In this document: in pieces, positions 35,241 through 47,600 of the stretch
Layout: each line of letters starts with the position of its first letter
Position numbering within the stretch: position 1 is the stretch's first letter
Origin: Eretmocerus hayati
Lineage: Eukaryota > Arthropoda > Insecta > Hymenoptera > Aphelinidae
Length of the DNA stretch: 64,000 nt
Direction: 5' to 3'
NCBI GenBank assembly: GCA_029851415.1
Contig: CM056741.1
Coordinates: 86,256,282 to 86,320,281 of the forward strand
Program-made: the position numbers and the translations under genes
The notes under the pieces: generated by a model
Databases searched by the model: none
The model's input: only the letters and a program-made list of their open reading frames with translations
What the model was told of the DNA's origin: nothing

Positions 35241-36370
35241 CTGATCTCAAGTTGCAGAGGAGTCTTATCACTCTTATCGGTTCCGTGGACTAGAAGATTG
35301 GATACGTGTGCGCGAGGGTGGAATTCTTCCCGTGCACACGGGAGAAGTTCCATCACCGCGTGCGCGGAGTCAAACTTGTAGTCAAGGGGGTCGATCTTAA
35401 ACCTTGGTCGTGGTCGCTCGACCATAGACACTGGCCGCATGACCAGCGCGGATAGCATTCACGCACAGGAAGAGCTACGGCGTTGATCCGGCAATGACTC
35501 GCGGGCTTCTTCTCCGCATTGTGAACATCAGGACCAAATTCAAAAATTGTTGCCTAGAAGTGAGCTAGAGGAGCTGCACGATGATAATTCTTCATGCTGT
35601 AACACGAAGTGACTGTCTCCCACTGTAATGTGACTTTTCAATCTGTTGTTCTCTTTCTGTAACCTTACAATGAATTTACTGTCTGGATTGATATAAATCA
35701 TGCAGGTGTGATGTGTGATGATGTTCCTCAAGCTTTCAAGGAAGTTCAAGCAAAATTCCTTCCACAGGTTCTTATCATCATGCTGCAGACTTCTCAATTG
35801 GGAGATGAAAATTTTGTTGTGAGCCAGCTCAAGCGGGTTTCAATGGCTCTATGGAAAGAGCCTTCGTCCTCAATGATGCTGATCAACGAATGAATTTCAC
35901 TATCCTTGGAAATTTGAGCATTGATTTGGAGTAACTTCAAATACTCAGCGGCTCTGCTACAACCTGAATTGATTCGTCCCGATAACTGAATAGGTTCATT
36001 CATTCTTGGTGAAACTAATGCGTCTCCATTATTGAGTGAATATAAAATTCTAAGCGGAAAATCTGGTAGTGGAAGTTGGAATTGATAAAAAATTAAGAAT
36101 TTTCATTTCCTCTATTATCATTCTTCTAAAATCGCTCAACAATTTTTGGAGTTTTTATTTCTGATTTCCCATCAATCCGGGAGAACACGATAGACTATAT
36201 CCTTGGAGTTATTACTGATCCCCTGGGATGTTGTGTTATAGATGTCAATATCCATGAAGATATTTAGGAAGACCGTCCCTTTCGGCACCGAATTCCCTTG
36301 TACTGCATCTTTTTCAACGCACACGCGTATTCGCGGGGAGAGCGAATGAGGGACTGATGGCGCGCGAGGG
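35241..36370. other. No gene assigned; coding-like minus-strand stretch 35540-36003
   Basis: Two overlapping minus-strand frames (36003 to 35794, then 35797 to 35540) could join with one frameshift. They read like protein (YLKLLQINAQISKDSEIHSL, then DDKNLWKEFCLNFLESL). I do not recognise a family. It may be a decayed element gene. Confidence 0.25.
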
Positions 36371-36371
36371 A

Positions 36372-37190
36372 GAGAGAGATTGATTGATTAATGATTTATC
36401 ATGCCGTGGTCACGGAGACCGTATGGCAATAAAGAAGTACACATGATAAAACATCTCTTAAGTATAAAAATTAAGAGAACTGAACAGTAAATCTTTAGGA
36501 ATAAAATATACAATTGGTTATAACTACATGGAATACCGATAACGTACACAGAGAATGAGCATATGCAACTCAACGACTCGCTGCTTAAAGAACGGTAGCA
36601 CATACACTGTTTATATCATACAAATCGACACTATTCACGCGTACAATAAACAACTCATGCAAATCGACACAGCTAGCAGGTGATCATATCATGCGGCTTC
36701 TTTCTCATACAAGTAAGCAAAAATCGCATCTTTGAACGCATCTGAGGGAAAAAATAGGCGAATATTCACAGGAACAGATTCCCACATCCTAATAGCAGAC
36801 CGGGAGAATGAGTTTTCATACGAGGTTGTACGCGCCAAAGGAATTATCATTCTAGTGGCATTAATTCTTCGTGAACGTCGGATCTCGTCATCTAATGACT
36901 TGAACAAATCATTCAGGTAACTTGGAGTGTTGGTTGAGAAAATTTTATATAATTGCACACATAGAAAGAATTGCCGACGACGAGCTAGTGACAACCAGTG
37001 AAGGCGCTCATAATAAGGTTTCAAAGCTGCATCCCGCGGACACCGGTAAATGAATCGAACACAGGAATTGAGGAGGCGTTGCAGCTTAGTCTCCAAGTAC
37101 CCAGACAAGTCGTAATAAACCAAACAAGCATAATCAAAATGAGGCATGATAAGTGCATTCACCAACAACTTTTTTACGTCCGGCGAAACG
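36372..37190 (-). mobile_element. 5'-truncated LINE, 3' end with (AATC)n tail
   Basis: On the minus strand the C-terminal RT region (37168-36689) is followed by a 3' UTR and a tail of AATC repeats at about 36372-36390. The 5' end is truncated next to a (GA)n microsatellite at 37199-37234, which may mark the insertion junction. Confidence 0.75.
36689..37168 (-). pseudogene. LINE reverse transcriptase, C-terminal thumb region (truncated)
   Basis: This 159-residue frame contains MLVNALIMPHFDYACLVYYD, LQRLLNSCVRFIY, YYERLHWLSLARRRQFFLC and FSRSAIRMWESVPVNIRLF. This is the segment after the polymerase active site in CR1/Jockey-type ORF2 proteins. The catalytic YADD part is missing because the copy is 5'-truncated. 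The frame itself has no stop, so the insertion is less decayed than the LINE at 1-4675. Confidence 0.8.
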
Positions 37191-37197
37191 AAATGCC

Positions 37198-37198
<1 letters not shown>

Positions 37199-37234
<36 letters not shown>
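37199..37234. repeat. (GA)n microsatellite
   Basis: About 17 GA dinucleotides in a row. Confidence 0.95.
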
Positions 37235-37238
<4 letters not shown>

Positions 37239-37734
37239 CATCACCAATCGTTTCTCCCACAGAAACTGATTCGAATCTGAAAAAGTTCGAAATATGCCTC
37301 AGAGTGTAAAATTTCGAAAATTCTTTGAAAATTTTCTTCGGAGTAATAAGTACTAGCGGTATTGTCTTGCTCGCTGGAGCTCGCTCGGCTTATTTCATTC
37401 GGAGCGTTCGATTTTTCGAAATTCATCAGAGTTTTTTCATAGATTTCTGATATACGTGTATCTTGCAGTTTCCAAGTTTTGAATTCACATAAGAGCGATC
37501 AAGGCATCATCTTGTGGAATTATTGCGAAATTGAGATCAGGTAATACAAAATTTTTTCCTCGATCGCCCGACCCAAGAGCGCCCATGAAGAATTGCCTGG
37601 TAAAATTTTAGCGATTCTCGTTCTAGAATAGGAACTCTCCTATAATAATATTCTCATTGTGCCAACCAGGGTGAGTTAGAGATCTGTAACAGTTATGATC
37701 TGATTTTATTTTCATGCACACTTAATTACGCGCA

Positions 37735-37865
37735 TACACACACACATACACACGCACACCTTGACGCAACCAAACACCCACCCACAATCGTTTGAATTCA
37801 CGCTCATGCGTACACAGACAAACGTACACACACACACACACACACAGACCCCCCCCCCCACATAC
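37735..37865. repeat. CA-rich microsatellite region
   Basis: Several short (CA)n runs, including 37826-37848, followed by a C-run. Confidence 0.9.
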
Positions 37866-37950
37866 ACTTACCCAATACCACCATAATAGGTATTCAGCCG
37901 AGTCCCAGAGTTTGGTCTCGACTTTAAACAGGGGGAAGGTTCCCAGATTG

Positions 37951-38520
37951 TGTTATGAACCCAGGTTCTTGAGGTTCCTGTGCTATGGGTTCTATTCTGT
38001 CCTTACCAGACCGTCGGGTCAGTAAGTTGGGGTGCAAGGTATTCTCTGAATGATAAGTCCAAGATATTGAGTGCAGTATAGATTTTATTCAAAGGTAAGT
38101 TATAAATCCGAGAGAGAGACTGTTACAACTGTTCGTTATTCTACTGATTCTACAATGGTACGAGAGTATCAAGGGCTGAGACTACTCGTCCTGGAATGTT
38201 GCTAATCGCGGAGTCTACGCTACGAGTTTACGTGGTCGACTGTGATTCTAGAAGCCTAATGTACGCGGTGAGAGTCCGCGGGCAACTGTTAGGACAGGAG
38301 CCTGGATCAGCGTTCTTACGCCGCTTTTATACTCGTTCTCACATTAAGGTCAAATGCGCGTCAGCGCCTTTGTTCTCGCGCATTTTTGCGCCAGTGCGCC
38401 TGCGTTCAAACGTTCTCGAAGGCTCTAGGCTGGCGCCTCTGAGTCATGGGTATCAATTCTTGCACGCGCGGTTGGTGACGCTTAGTTGCACCGCATTACA
38501 ATAAATACTGCAATAGCTGG
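37951..38520 (+). mobile_element. Probable solo LTR (TGTTATGAACCCAGG start)
   Basis: The segment begins TGTTATGAACCCAGG and matches the reverse complement of 44418-44873 over most of its length. Shared blocks are 'gctatgggttctattctgt', 'agtaagttggggtgcaa', 'ttattcaaaggtaa' and 'gagagaga'. The TG start and two dispersed copies in opposite orientation suggest an LTR. No internal retroviral genes were seen, and neither the 3' end nor a target duplication could be fixed. Confidence 0.5.
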
Positions 38521-38650
38521 AGCTCATGTTTCTAGACTCGATCCATGACGCACGGCTATAGATTCTTGCACGTGCGGCTATAGTTGCACCACATTCTATT
38601 GAATCTTGCGATAGCTACAACTCGCCGGCATGGAGCTTAGACTAGCTCCA
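38455..38650. repeat. Tandem duplication, about 110-bp unit
   Basis: Two units begin 'attcttgcacgYgcgg' (38456 and 38566) and continue through 'agttgcaccRcatt' to 'gatccatgac'/'agctccatgac'. Confidence 0.65.
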
Positions 38651-40309
38651 TGACACGTTCATTGGCTCGGAACTGATCCCCGGATCAGAAAGTTATGAAG
38701 AGGTATGGTCTTGTTTGGTTTTGAAATTTTTAAGAATTTTTCTGATCGAAATTATTCTAGGGTAGCATAAATTTGAGAATATTTCCACAATATGACATTA
38801 CAACTAAGATGGAATTCTTGCACTCTGAGTTGATATATGAAAGATGAGATCAATACATCCATTTGAAAACGCAAATATATCTTGGGTACATTGCTAAATT
38901 AAAATTAGTTAGAATTTTCTACATATATAGTCTTCAAGTAATTTCTTACAGTAGCTGATATCCGATTCAATACACGAGTCTCTTAGTAAATATAACATGG
39001 ATGGTATGATAATTAATTTTGGTAGCGTGGAAGTTCATAACTGAGGAATATTCATCAGGTTAGGACCATATATTCGTGCAGTAACGCGAATACCATCCGA
39101 ATCCCTTCAGGAAATCGATGAATTCCGTAGTATTAAAGGTATATTGTTCAAGTTGTGAATTCAATTTCGTAGCGCAAGGAAGATATTCAAACATATTGAA
39201 GATTCAAATTCATGTCAGTATCAGAAAGAACGTGGTTAAAATATTTCACGGATGACATTTTGGTAGCGTGGAAACCGTCCCCCAAGGGATTTTTAACCAG
39301 TTGAAGTAGCGGCGTGAAAATTTATCTCCCGGAAAGTCTCAAAATGAATTCAATCTGGTAGCATCAATACATTCAACGTATCATCAAACTAATGATTGAC
39401 TAAAATGTTAGCGTGTTCTTGAAATGCTGGAGTAAAGATATTTCGTGACTGAGCGACTATTACTATGGTATTATCAACAAGAAAGGATGTTGATTGATCT
39501 ATCGTAATGCTCTCTCTCTTCCTCTGAATATTTGCTGTGTTGGATATACGAAATACTTTTAGCATTTTCTGCTGAAGGAATGAATATCTCCATCTTATTC
39601 TCAAAGTTATAATTTACTTAATTTGATCAGTCTCTCTCCCTCACATGAAAAATGGTCTCAAAATTTGATTATAAAATTTTGATAGTGAGTTTCACATTCT
39701 GGCTCTTCCATGAGAATCTCCGTTCACATGTATTGGCATGCCATCCTCACACAATATTCCGTCAATTTATTCTTTATTTGACACGCCTATTATGAATCTT
39801 GATTTTTCCAGTACAAAATTTCCATCGACTTTGGTATTCCCAATCCATTATATTCGTGTTCTCATGTTCCAAATATTCATTCACATGTGACACTTTTGCT
39901 TATAATGCTCCTGGTTGCATTTCTTGTCTCATACTTGATATGGTTTCTGATGTACAATTCATCTCTGGATAGACATGTCATATCCTGAAACAAGTCTGCT
40001 CATGATCAGACAAGGGACCCCCCCCCCCCAGGCAAAAGACTCTTGCGATGCATAGAACAGTGATGCAAGTCAACAAATAATTAAGTCCCGAATAAATGAG
40101 GTGGGAGAATAAGTTGTCCTATTTGTATTCATTCTTTTGACTGATCTGCATGGCTACGATGCAACCTGATTTCTTTCGTTACGTCCGGTTTTTTTTGCAT
40201 TCCATGCTTGATTTAGTTATATTTGTCGGTGAAAATACAGTCCTAAATTCATGCTGTGAGCTATAAATTTTTGAGCATACTTAGACCACGCGTATAGTCC
40301 TTCTTGGAT
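38651..40309. other. No gene recognised
   Basis: AT-rich sequence. 'ggtagcgtggaa' and close variants recur at about 39022, 39259 and 39310, which hints at a decayed repeat. There is a C-run at 40018-40029. Confidence 0.4.
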
Positions 40310-40735
40310 TTCGTTTTGTCAGGGTCAAGTGAACTTCAGAGGAGGTGCCGGGTTTATTAAACGATCATTCCAAGCCACCACAAGAGATAAATATAATTTT
40401 ACCGTCTGATTTCCGTGTCACTCGAGTATTTTCAAAGTGCTCTAAAGCCTATGCACACTCTGTTCCCATTAATTAAACTGAAGATCATACCTATATCGTC
40501 TCTTTGTTTTAAGTCTTAGCTTCAAAATAAGCTATTGTGAGCTTCAATTGGACCTTCAGACTTTGAGTAATCGCCATTCGCGCACCCTCTGATTTTTCGT
40601 GCAAGTAACTGCAGTTTTCCACCATTAAACACCTATCATTGTTCCATTTTTCATTTCCCGAATCGTTGAAGTGTTTGAAAAGTTAGATACGTGGGTCATC
40701 TACTCTTTGAATAATTCACAAGGCCATTTCCTGTC
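40310..40735. repeat. Direct repeat, copy 1 (second copy 43725-44125)
   Basis: About 420 bp with 'gccgggtttatt', 'cattYgcgc', 'tctgattttt', 'gtaactgcRRttttc' and 'aaaagttagatacgt' in the same order as 43725-44125, at roughly three-quarters identity. Confidence 0.7.
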
Positions 40736-41934
40736 ATATTCAATTTGACAGGATAAAATTATCCATTTTTCACTAGTCGGCTCGACTTACAAAAATCTCA
40801 ACTTTGCTCTTTTGGACCTCGCTTCGTTGTGAATGACCTCAATCTAAACGGGTATTGCGAACTTCTCGCAGTATTAGAAGGGTGTAGGTAGGTAATTCAT
40901 TGGGAAAAAACCCCTAGGGAGACATTGAAACATGTTTAGACGCGTCCGATACCTATTTTTGCTCGTGATTCCATTGTATCGGAGACGGTCCAGAATTTTT
41001 CCGCCATTCGATGGTCATTCGTAAGATCGTCTCCCACAAATGTTCATCATTGAGTTTGGTTCCTTAGAAATGATTCAAGCTCAATTGAAGTCACTTCGAC
41101 CCAGTAGTTCCCGAGTTACGCGTACTTTTGCTTACCGCAAAAATTATCATTCGGATACTCAAATTTCATCGAATTATCTGTGATTAATGTACCTAAGCCA
41201 TGTCTATAACATATAAGCTTGATTGTCCGAGTATCATAGGACTCAAAGCGCCAAACCGGATCTTAAGGGTTGTTTCCTGAAGAACGGGGAGCGAGTACCG
41301 AGCTCACAATCCCTTGAAATGTGGTCGATCCAATCGCGAGTCAGCTTCTCTGCACAGTGCATATACTCATGTGTATGATACATATATTCATACATTGATC
41401 TGGCCTGCAGTTGCTTATTGCTATAGCGTCCAGCCACCTGATTCAGACGGTCAGTCCCACTGTTTCTCCTCCGTTCTTGCATATAGAATAGGTATAGTCT
41501 ACATAGCCATATATAGACATAGTCATGCAGTTTGGAGAGAGAAAAAATTTTTTATCGCCTGCAGCTGTGAATCATTTTTCAGCAGCCACAACTAATACTT
41601 TTCCTCTCTCGAGTTTACTCTAATTCGCAATTGTAATTTATTTACATTATTTTGGATCAGATGCTATGAGGGATTCTGACTAAAAAAGCATGAAAAAGGG
41701 TTCTCCCGATTAGTAAAATTGTGAACTTCTAACTCTAAAATCTTCCAAAACTTCCATTTTCTGAAGCTTTCCCTATCAAATAATTGTATAGTTCTCAAAA
41801 AAACCTTCAATTTAAGCCTTTACACGTTCAAATCGGATGAAAATTGACCGAGTTATGGTACTTTTTTGTGTACCTCTATTTACGTACGAGAAACTGTGAT
41901 TTATATGGATTTTCACCTTACTGTGGCCATCTAA

Positions 41935-42975
41935 AAATTTTTGAATTATGAAGATGTCATTTTATCGGTCTTTGCGAGTTAAAGTCAGCAAATTTTGCTG
42001 AATTTTTAGCATCAATCGAGAATGGATTTTTCTCCACTCTCGATCAATGCACCTTTAGAGCCTCGTATGGGTTGCGAGGATGCATCTAAAGGATTTTGAT
42101 GAAAAGGAATGAAAAGTAAAGATGAGAAATGAGAAACTTTATGAAAAATTTGGATTCTACGCTGATATTATATCCAAATTTTTCATAAAGTTTCTCATTT
42201 CTCATCTTTACTTTTCATTCCTTTCCATCAAAATCCTTTAGATGCATCCTCGCAACCCATACGAGGCTCTAAAGGTGCATTGATCGAGAGTGGAGAAAAA
42301 TCTATTCTCGATTGATGCTAAAAATTCAGCAAAATTTGCTGACTTTAACTCGCAAAGACCGATAAAATTACATCTTCATAATTTGAAATTCCCGCGAGTG
42401 ATAAATACGATATCCGATCATATCGATCGAGTGTCAAAATTAATTACATATATCTCCGGCAGAAGGCCGAAGATTTGCCAAAGTAAAAATGTTGAGAAAT
42501 CAAATGGAAATAGCGGGTTAGATTGACCTTTCTCGCAAGCGCATAACGAAGATGAATTTCGTATATAAGGGCGTTCAAACCATCGAACATTCGGCCACTT
42601 GAGCCGCGTGTCAGTGGTAAACTCTCATTGCTCTTCCACCACTTTGAAAAGCCCGAGCAATGAGAGAAGGGCGAAACATGCACAATATCAGCGTAGAATC
42701 CAAATTTTTCATAAAGTTTCTCATTTATCATCTTTACTTTTCATTCCTTTCCATCAAAATCCTTTAGATGCATCCTCGCAACCCATACGAGGCTCCAAAG
42801 GTGCATTGATCGAGAGTGGAGAAAAATCCATTCTCGATTGATGCTAAAAATTCAGCAAAATTTGCTGACTTTAACTCGCAAAGACCGATAAAATTACATC
42901 TTCATAATTTGAAATTCCCGCGAGTGATAAATACGATATCCGATCATATCGATCGAGTGTCAAAATTAATTACAT
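41935..42975. repeat. Three-copy repeat: one inverted and two direct units of about 230-280 bp
   Basis: The unit ('caaatttttcataaagtttc' to 'actttaactcgcaaagaccg') occurs inverted at about 41940-42165, direct at 42170-42448 and direct at 42683-42975. The direct copies differ at only a few bases. The inverted copy shares 'aatatcagcgtagaatcc' with the last one. The 234 bp between the direct copies are unrelated. Confidence 0.85.
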
Positions 42976-43724
42976 TAAAAATTTTTGGGTAGTCGATCGG
43001 TTTTATTTCTAATAGTATGCATTTGAAGAAATGTTCATACCAACTTTCAATGTAATATTACCAAAATTGTTCGATTTACAGTCGGATACGCGCTTGTTTT
43101 TAGTGCTGATGGTGACTTTTTGGGTGAAATTTGGACCAACTAATATTTCGGTCTCAGACTTCTTTTTGATTCAGTTTTTGGCTTCGATTGTTAATTTGTC
43201 TTTATGATATGATGCTACTCGACTCACTTCTTACGATTACATCGGCAGATTTGGAAAATTAGATGAGAAATCTGAGATCACGCATATGGCTGTTTCACAT
43301 ATCGGAAACCTGTATTTTCCTCTTTCTGATGCTTACATAATGTTTCTGGTGTTCCTGATGATGTTTGTAGTTGTTTAGATATTTAACAAAATAGATTTGC
43401 AATAACAATGAATGTGTTTAAAGGTCATTTGACTGATATCAGTGGTGCACTGGTCATTTGATGGGTCAAAATACGCGTTTTTTCGTGTGATTTGAAGAAA
43501 AATTTTCAACATCTCAAACTGAGATTCTCACTTCTCTGAAATTCTTCCATAAAGCAACTCGATAGAAACGGGTACTCCCTAGTGTTATCTGAGATATCTT
43601 ATGGTTAAAAGGAGAGAGAAAAAGATATGATTTTTTCATTGCGTTTTTTCAACTTGTTTCATGAAATTCTGTAGTTGATTTTTTTTTGCATGATTTAACT
43701 AGAATTGTGGCCATTTTCTCGACC

Positions 43725-44125
43725 TTGAGCTAGGTATGGGGTGAATGAAGTTCAAGGAACGTGCCGGATTTATCGAATAATGATTTTGAGTCATTATAAT
43801 TTTACTGTTCGATTTTCGCGTCAGTCGAGGACTTTCGGGGTCCTCCGGAATTGATTTGCTATTGCCCCCATTAACTAAATTGAAGATTCTACCTGTACCG
43901 TCTTGTTGCTTAGTGTCCCAGCTTCAATATAAGCTATTGCGAGCTTTCATCCGACCTGTACATTTCGAGTAATCAACGTTCGCGCCCCTTCTGATTTTTT
44001 GTGCGAGTAACTGCGATTTTCAACCATCAACCACCCGTAATCATTCCATTTTTCATTTTTCGGCTCGTCGAAGTATTTAAAAAGTTAGATACGTAGATTG
44101 TCCACCTCTTCAATTATTCACAAGG
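43725..44125. repeat. Direct repeat, copy 2 (first copy 40310-40735)
   Basis: See the copy at 40310-40735. The pair is 3.4 kb apart in the same orientation. No retroviral genes lie between them. Confidence 0.7.
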
Positions 44126-44267
44126 TAAGTTCCCATACCAAGAAATTTCCATCAATTGGAAGAAGAAGGAAGTAAGTGGGATGTATATAAAATTTTTCCC
44201 AAAAATTATTTCGGGTTCTTGGGAAAACAAGAATATAAAAATTGAATTTTTGGGCAAAAAAAATTTT

Positions 44268-44355
44268 CGCGGCGGCCGCCCGGGCGGGCGTCTTTATCGT
44301 CAATTTCGTGCAACCGTCCGGGCGGCCGCCCCGGCGCCCGCTCGGGCGGCTACCC
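44268..44355. repeat. Very GC-rich hairpin
   Basis: GCGGCCGCCCGGGCGG (44272-44287) pairs with CCGTCCGGGCGGCCGC (44315-44330) with one mismatch. It lies in otherwise AT-rich DNA. Confidence 0.8.
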
Positions 44356-44417
44356 ATTTTCAGTGGAGGAGCCACGATGTAGACATGAAGCTTGAGTACC
44401 TTCAGGAATAACAAACA

Positions 44418-44873
44418 CTAGCGTATATGCGCAAGAATGTGGAAAAATGTAGACGTCGAGGCGCCAAGCCTCAGGAGTGAGAACGAGTATGAATACGGTG
44501 CGAAAGCGCCAAGCCGCGCTTCTGGTCTAACAGTTGACCGCGGACACTCACCGTGTATATCAAACCGCGCTTCTAGAATCACAGTCAACCACGTTCCTCG
44601 TAGCGTAGACATCGCGATTAGCAGCATTTCAGGTCGAGTGTATCCAGTCCCTGGTTCTCTCGTACCACCGTAGAATTAGTCAAATCACGAATACATGTAA
44701 CGGTCTCTCTCTCTCGGTTTTATGAATTACCTTTGAATAAACCTATACTGTATCCATCATCCCGAACTCATCATTTGGAGGATACATTGCACCCCAACTT
44801 ACTGGTCTGGCGGCCTGGTAAGAACAGAATAGAACCCATAGCGCATGAACCTCAAGAACCCTGGTTCATAACA
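44418..44873 (-). mobile_element. Probable solo LTR, minus-strand copy
   Basis: On the minus strand it starts TGTTATGAACC at 44873 and matches 37951-38520 with scattered differences. Confidence 0.5.
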
Positions 44874-44884
44874 GTATATATCAC

Positions 44885-45045
44885 TTTTTGATATTGGCCT
44901 ATATGAGCAATGTTGATCTCAGTGGCTGTATCTTTGGCCAGGAGCCCCATTTGACGGAGTTACTCTGAATTCATCTCGATAGTACAAAACTGTAAAAAAG
45001 TCTTGGGAGAGATTGGCGACCCGGACCCCGTGGCCCCCGCTTGTT
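44885..45045 (-). repeat. Isolated end of the TIR element seen at 20783-22311
   Basis: Shares 'ggcctatatgagcaatgtt', 'acggagttactct' and 'acaaaactgtaaaaaa' with the right end of that element. No partner end was seen nearby. Confidence 0.6.
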
Positions 45046-45055
45046 AGTCTCGAGG

Positions 45056-46600
45056 TATGGTGACAGATAACAGGTTTTTTAGAATATGCTGGTCAGAACG
45101 CTTCGAACTAACATAATCGAATGAATCCAACGTAAGTCATTCCACGACTTGGGATCAGATTTTATCCGCGGGGATGTCCATATTCAGCAAAAGAACAATC
45201 GAATCTCCTACCCGCCACTATCGAGTGGTAGATTCACTTTCGCCAATCTATGAGAATCAACTCCTTCTCGAGATTTCCGATCACAGAGCTAAGATCTCAG
45301 AATCAAACGTCCTGGGATATCTCCTGATACCTAGGCTATTGGATTTCGCGTTTATTCTGCGCCGTTGTATGGTCACCATGCTTCTCGTTACATGAGATCA
45401 GATTCTGCTTGTGAGAATGGCCAGAATAGAGATTAAATGCTTGAATCTCCTTGCAGTCATTACCTCTTCCTAGATTCACGCCCGAAAAGATTTGTAGTCC
45501 ATCCCGTTATCGAGGATTGTGATCACATAGCTAGACGATCGTAGTTCCCCGGCCTTGGATATTGCTCGAGATTTCGACCACTGAACACACTTGGCTTAGG
45601 TTTGTGGTATGGTGACCGAATTACGTAAGTCATCCCACTACTGGGGATCGAATTTAAGCCGCGGGAATGGCCAGGTTCAGCAAGGGAACACTCAAATCTG
45701 TTACCCGTCACTATCGGGTAGTAGATTCGCGGCCGTGAATCTATGAGAATATACGACTTCTCGAGATTTATGATCACAGAGCTGAGAATTAAAAACCGCA
45801 CTCCTAGGACATCTCCCAATCTCTAGGCTATTGGATCACGTGTTAGTTCTGAGTGGTTGTATGGTCACCATACTTCTCGGTACATGAGATCAAAGTAGCT
45901 TGTGAATACAGTCAGGATAGAGATTCAACGCTCGAATCTCCGTGCATCCACCACCCTCTCGTAGATTCTCGCCCGGAACGATTTGTAGTCCATTCTGTCA
46001 TTGAGAATTGTGATCACAAAGCTAGAGGATCAGAATTTCAATCACTAGGATATTGTTCGATGTTCTATCCAACAAACACAGTCGGGTTAGGCTCGTGGTA
46101 TGCGAACCAGATAACGTTAGTCTCTCCAACTCGAGATCAGAGTCAATCCGTGGAGATGTTTAGATTCGCCAGGAGGAGACTCAAATCTACTCCTTGCCGC
46201 TATTGAGATCTAGATTTACGCCCGTCAATCTTTGAAAATCGACTGCTTCTCAAGATTTTTGATCACAGAGCTGAGATCTTAAGATCACACTCGCTAAGTC
46301 ATCACTCGATTCCGCTGCTATTAAATCACGCTCTGGTCATGGTCGTCGTATGGTAGTCATGATTCTCGCAGGATGAGATGATATTCTGCCTGAAGAATTA
46401 TCCAGAATAGACATTCAGCTGTCGAATCTCCTGGTAGTCATCACCCTCTCTTAGATTCACGCCCGAAAAGATTTGTGGTCTATTCCTTCATCGAGAATTG
46501 TGATTATAGCGCTAGCGAATCGGAATTCCGATCAGTATGATATTGTTCGATCCCCCGGTCAATGAAGACACTTGCCGTATGCTCGTGGTATGGTTTTTGA
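45056..46600. repeat. Satellite-like tandem repeat, about 245-bp units in an alternating (dimeric) order
   Basis: Units begin with 'gtatggtgacc'/'gtatggtcacc' at 45056, 45368, 45606, 45858, 46097, 46349 and 46590. Odd and even units resemble each other more than their neighbours, so the real period is about 490 bp. Shared blocks are 'gatcacagagctRaga' and 'cgcccgaaaagatttgtRgtc'. Open frames here reflect the repeat. Confidence 0.8.
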
Positions 46601-46619
46601 TGCCATAATTAGGCCCACA

Positions 46620-47600
46620 CCTCCTGGTCAGATTTTATCCCAAGAAATTATCATCATCAGGGAACTAAATTGGACACACCATCACAGCTGCCCACCCAAC
46701 ACGATTCTGAGGTTGGGTGATGTGAGATTTGAGTACAGCAATTTCGAAATATCAAAGACCCTCCGTGACTTTTCCAGCTCGATCTAATTCAACATGCGTC
46801 CTCAAGAGCAGCCGTCCATACAACACGATTCGGGAACAGAGTGATCTCAAATTCGTGCTGAGGGCCTCGACAGAAAGTGCGCGATGTTCTTTTCTCTACT
46901 TTTCCTCCCGTGTTTAAGCATAGGCGTTTGCTTCTTCTCCCGTGGAAGCAATGCCATATTGCGCGCCAGTGGATGTCACTGCAACTACAACGCCTACGTT
47001 TGTACACGAGGGCGGAAATGGAGAAGAAAGCATCGCGCATTTTCTGTCGAAGCCCTTAGCGACTCCAAAATACCCCAAGAACACCTTTGTTCAATGCGCG
47101 AATCTCGGTCGATCCGCAATTTTGCCCCCGCACCACGATTTGGAAGGTGGATGATCTCAAAAACGGTCTTAGCGACTCCAAAATATCCCAAATACATCCC
47201 CCCTCCCACTCAGCTTTCCAGATTCGATTTCGGCCTATCCTCGCCTCCAGACCCGTAGCTGCCCACGGAACACCATTCGGAGGCTGGGCGAACTTGAATT
47301 CGTGCTCAGCGACTCCGAAATACCCCATAGACACCGCTACTCGACTCCCGAACTTCGATCTCGATCAATCCGCGCCTTCTTCCCCGCAACCGCCCGCGCA
47401 TTATGATTTGAAGGCAAGGCGATGTGATTTTCGTGTTCAGCAACCTCGAAATACCTAAAAAACACCCTCCACTCGACCTTTCGAGCTCGATCTTGATAGT
47501 CGCTTGCTCTCGACCTCGCAGCCTTCCACGCGACATGATCTCGAGATACGGCGATTCGATCTCCGTCTCCTCGAACTATTTGGCAGACACCAATCTCGCG
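46620..47600. repeat. Tandem repeat, about 110-140-bp units, CG-rich
   Basis: Units start with 'gcgactccaaaataccc' or variants at 46738, 47059, 47171, 47309 and 47439. Each holds 'cgatctYgatc' and a 'cgattcggaggctgggcga' type block. The long frames on both strands follow the repetition and are unlikely to be genes. Confidence 0.7.
46862..47055. mobile_element. Small inverted-repeat element (MITE) inside the tandem array
   Basis: GGGCCTCGACAGAAAGTGCG at the left pairs with CGCATTTTCTGTCGAAGCCC at the right, and the arms extend about 75 bp. The flanks TGA and TTA may be a degraded 3-bp duplication. Confidence 0.6.

Noticed and set aside
42444..42841. Frames of 80-95 residues
   Set aside because: They lie within the three-copy repeat and have no coding features.
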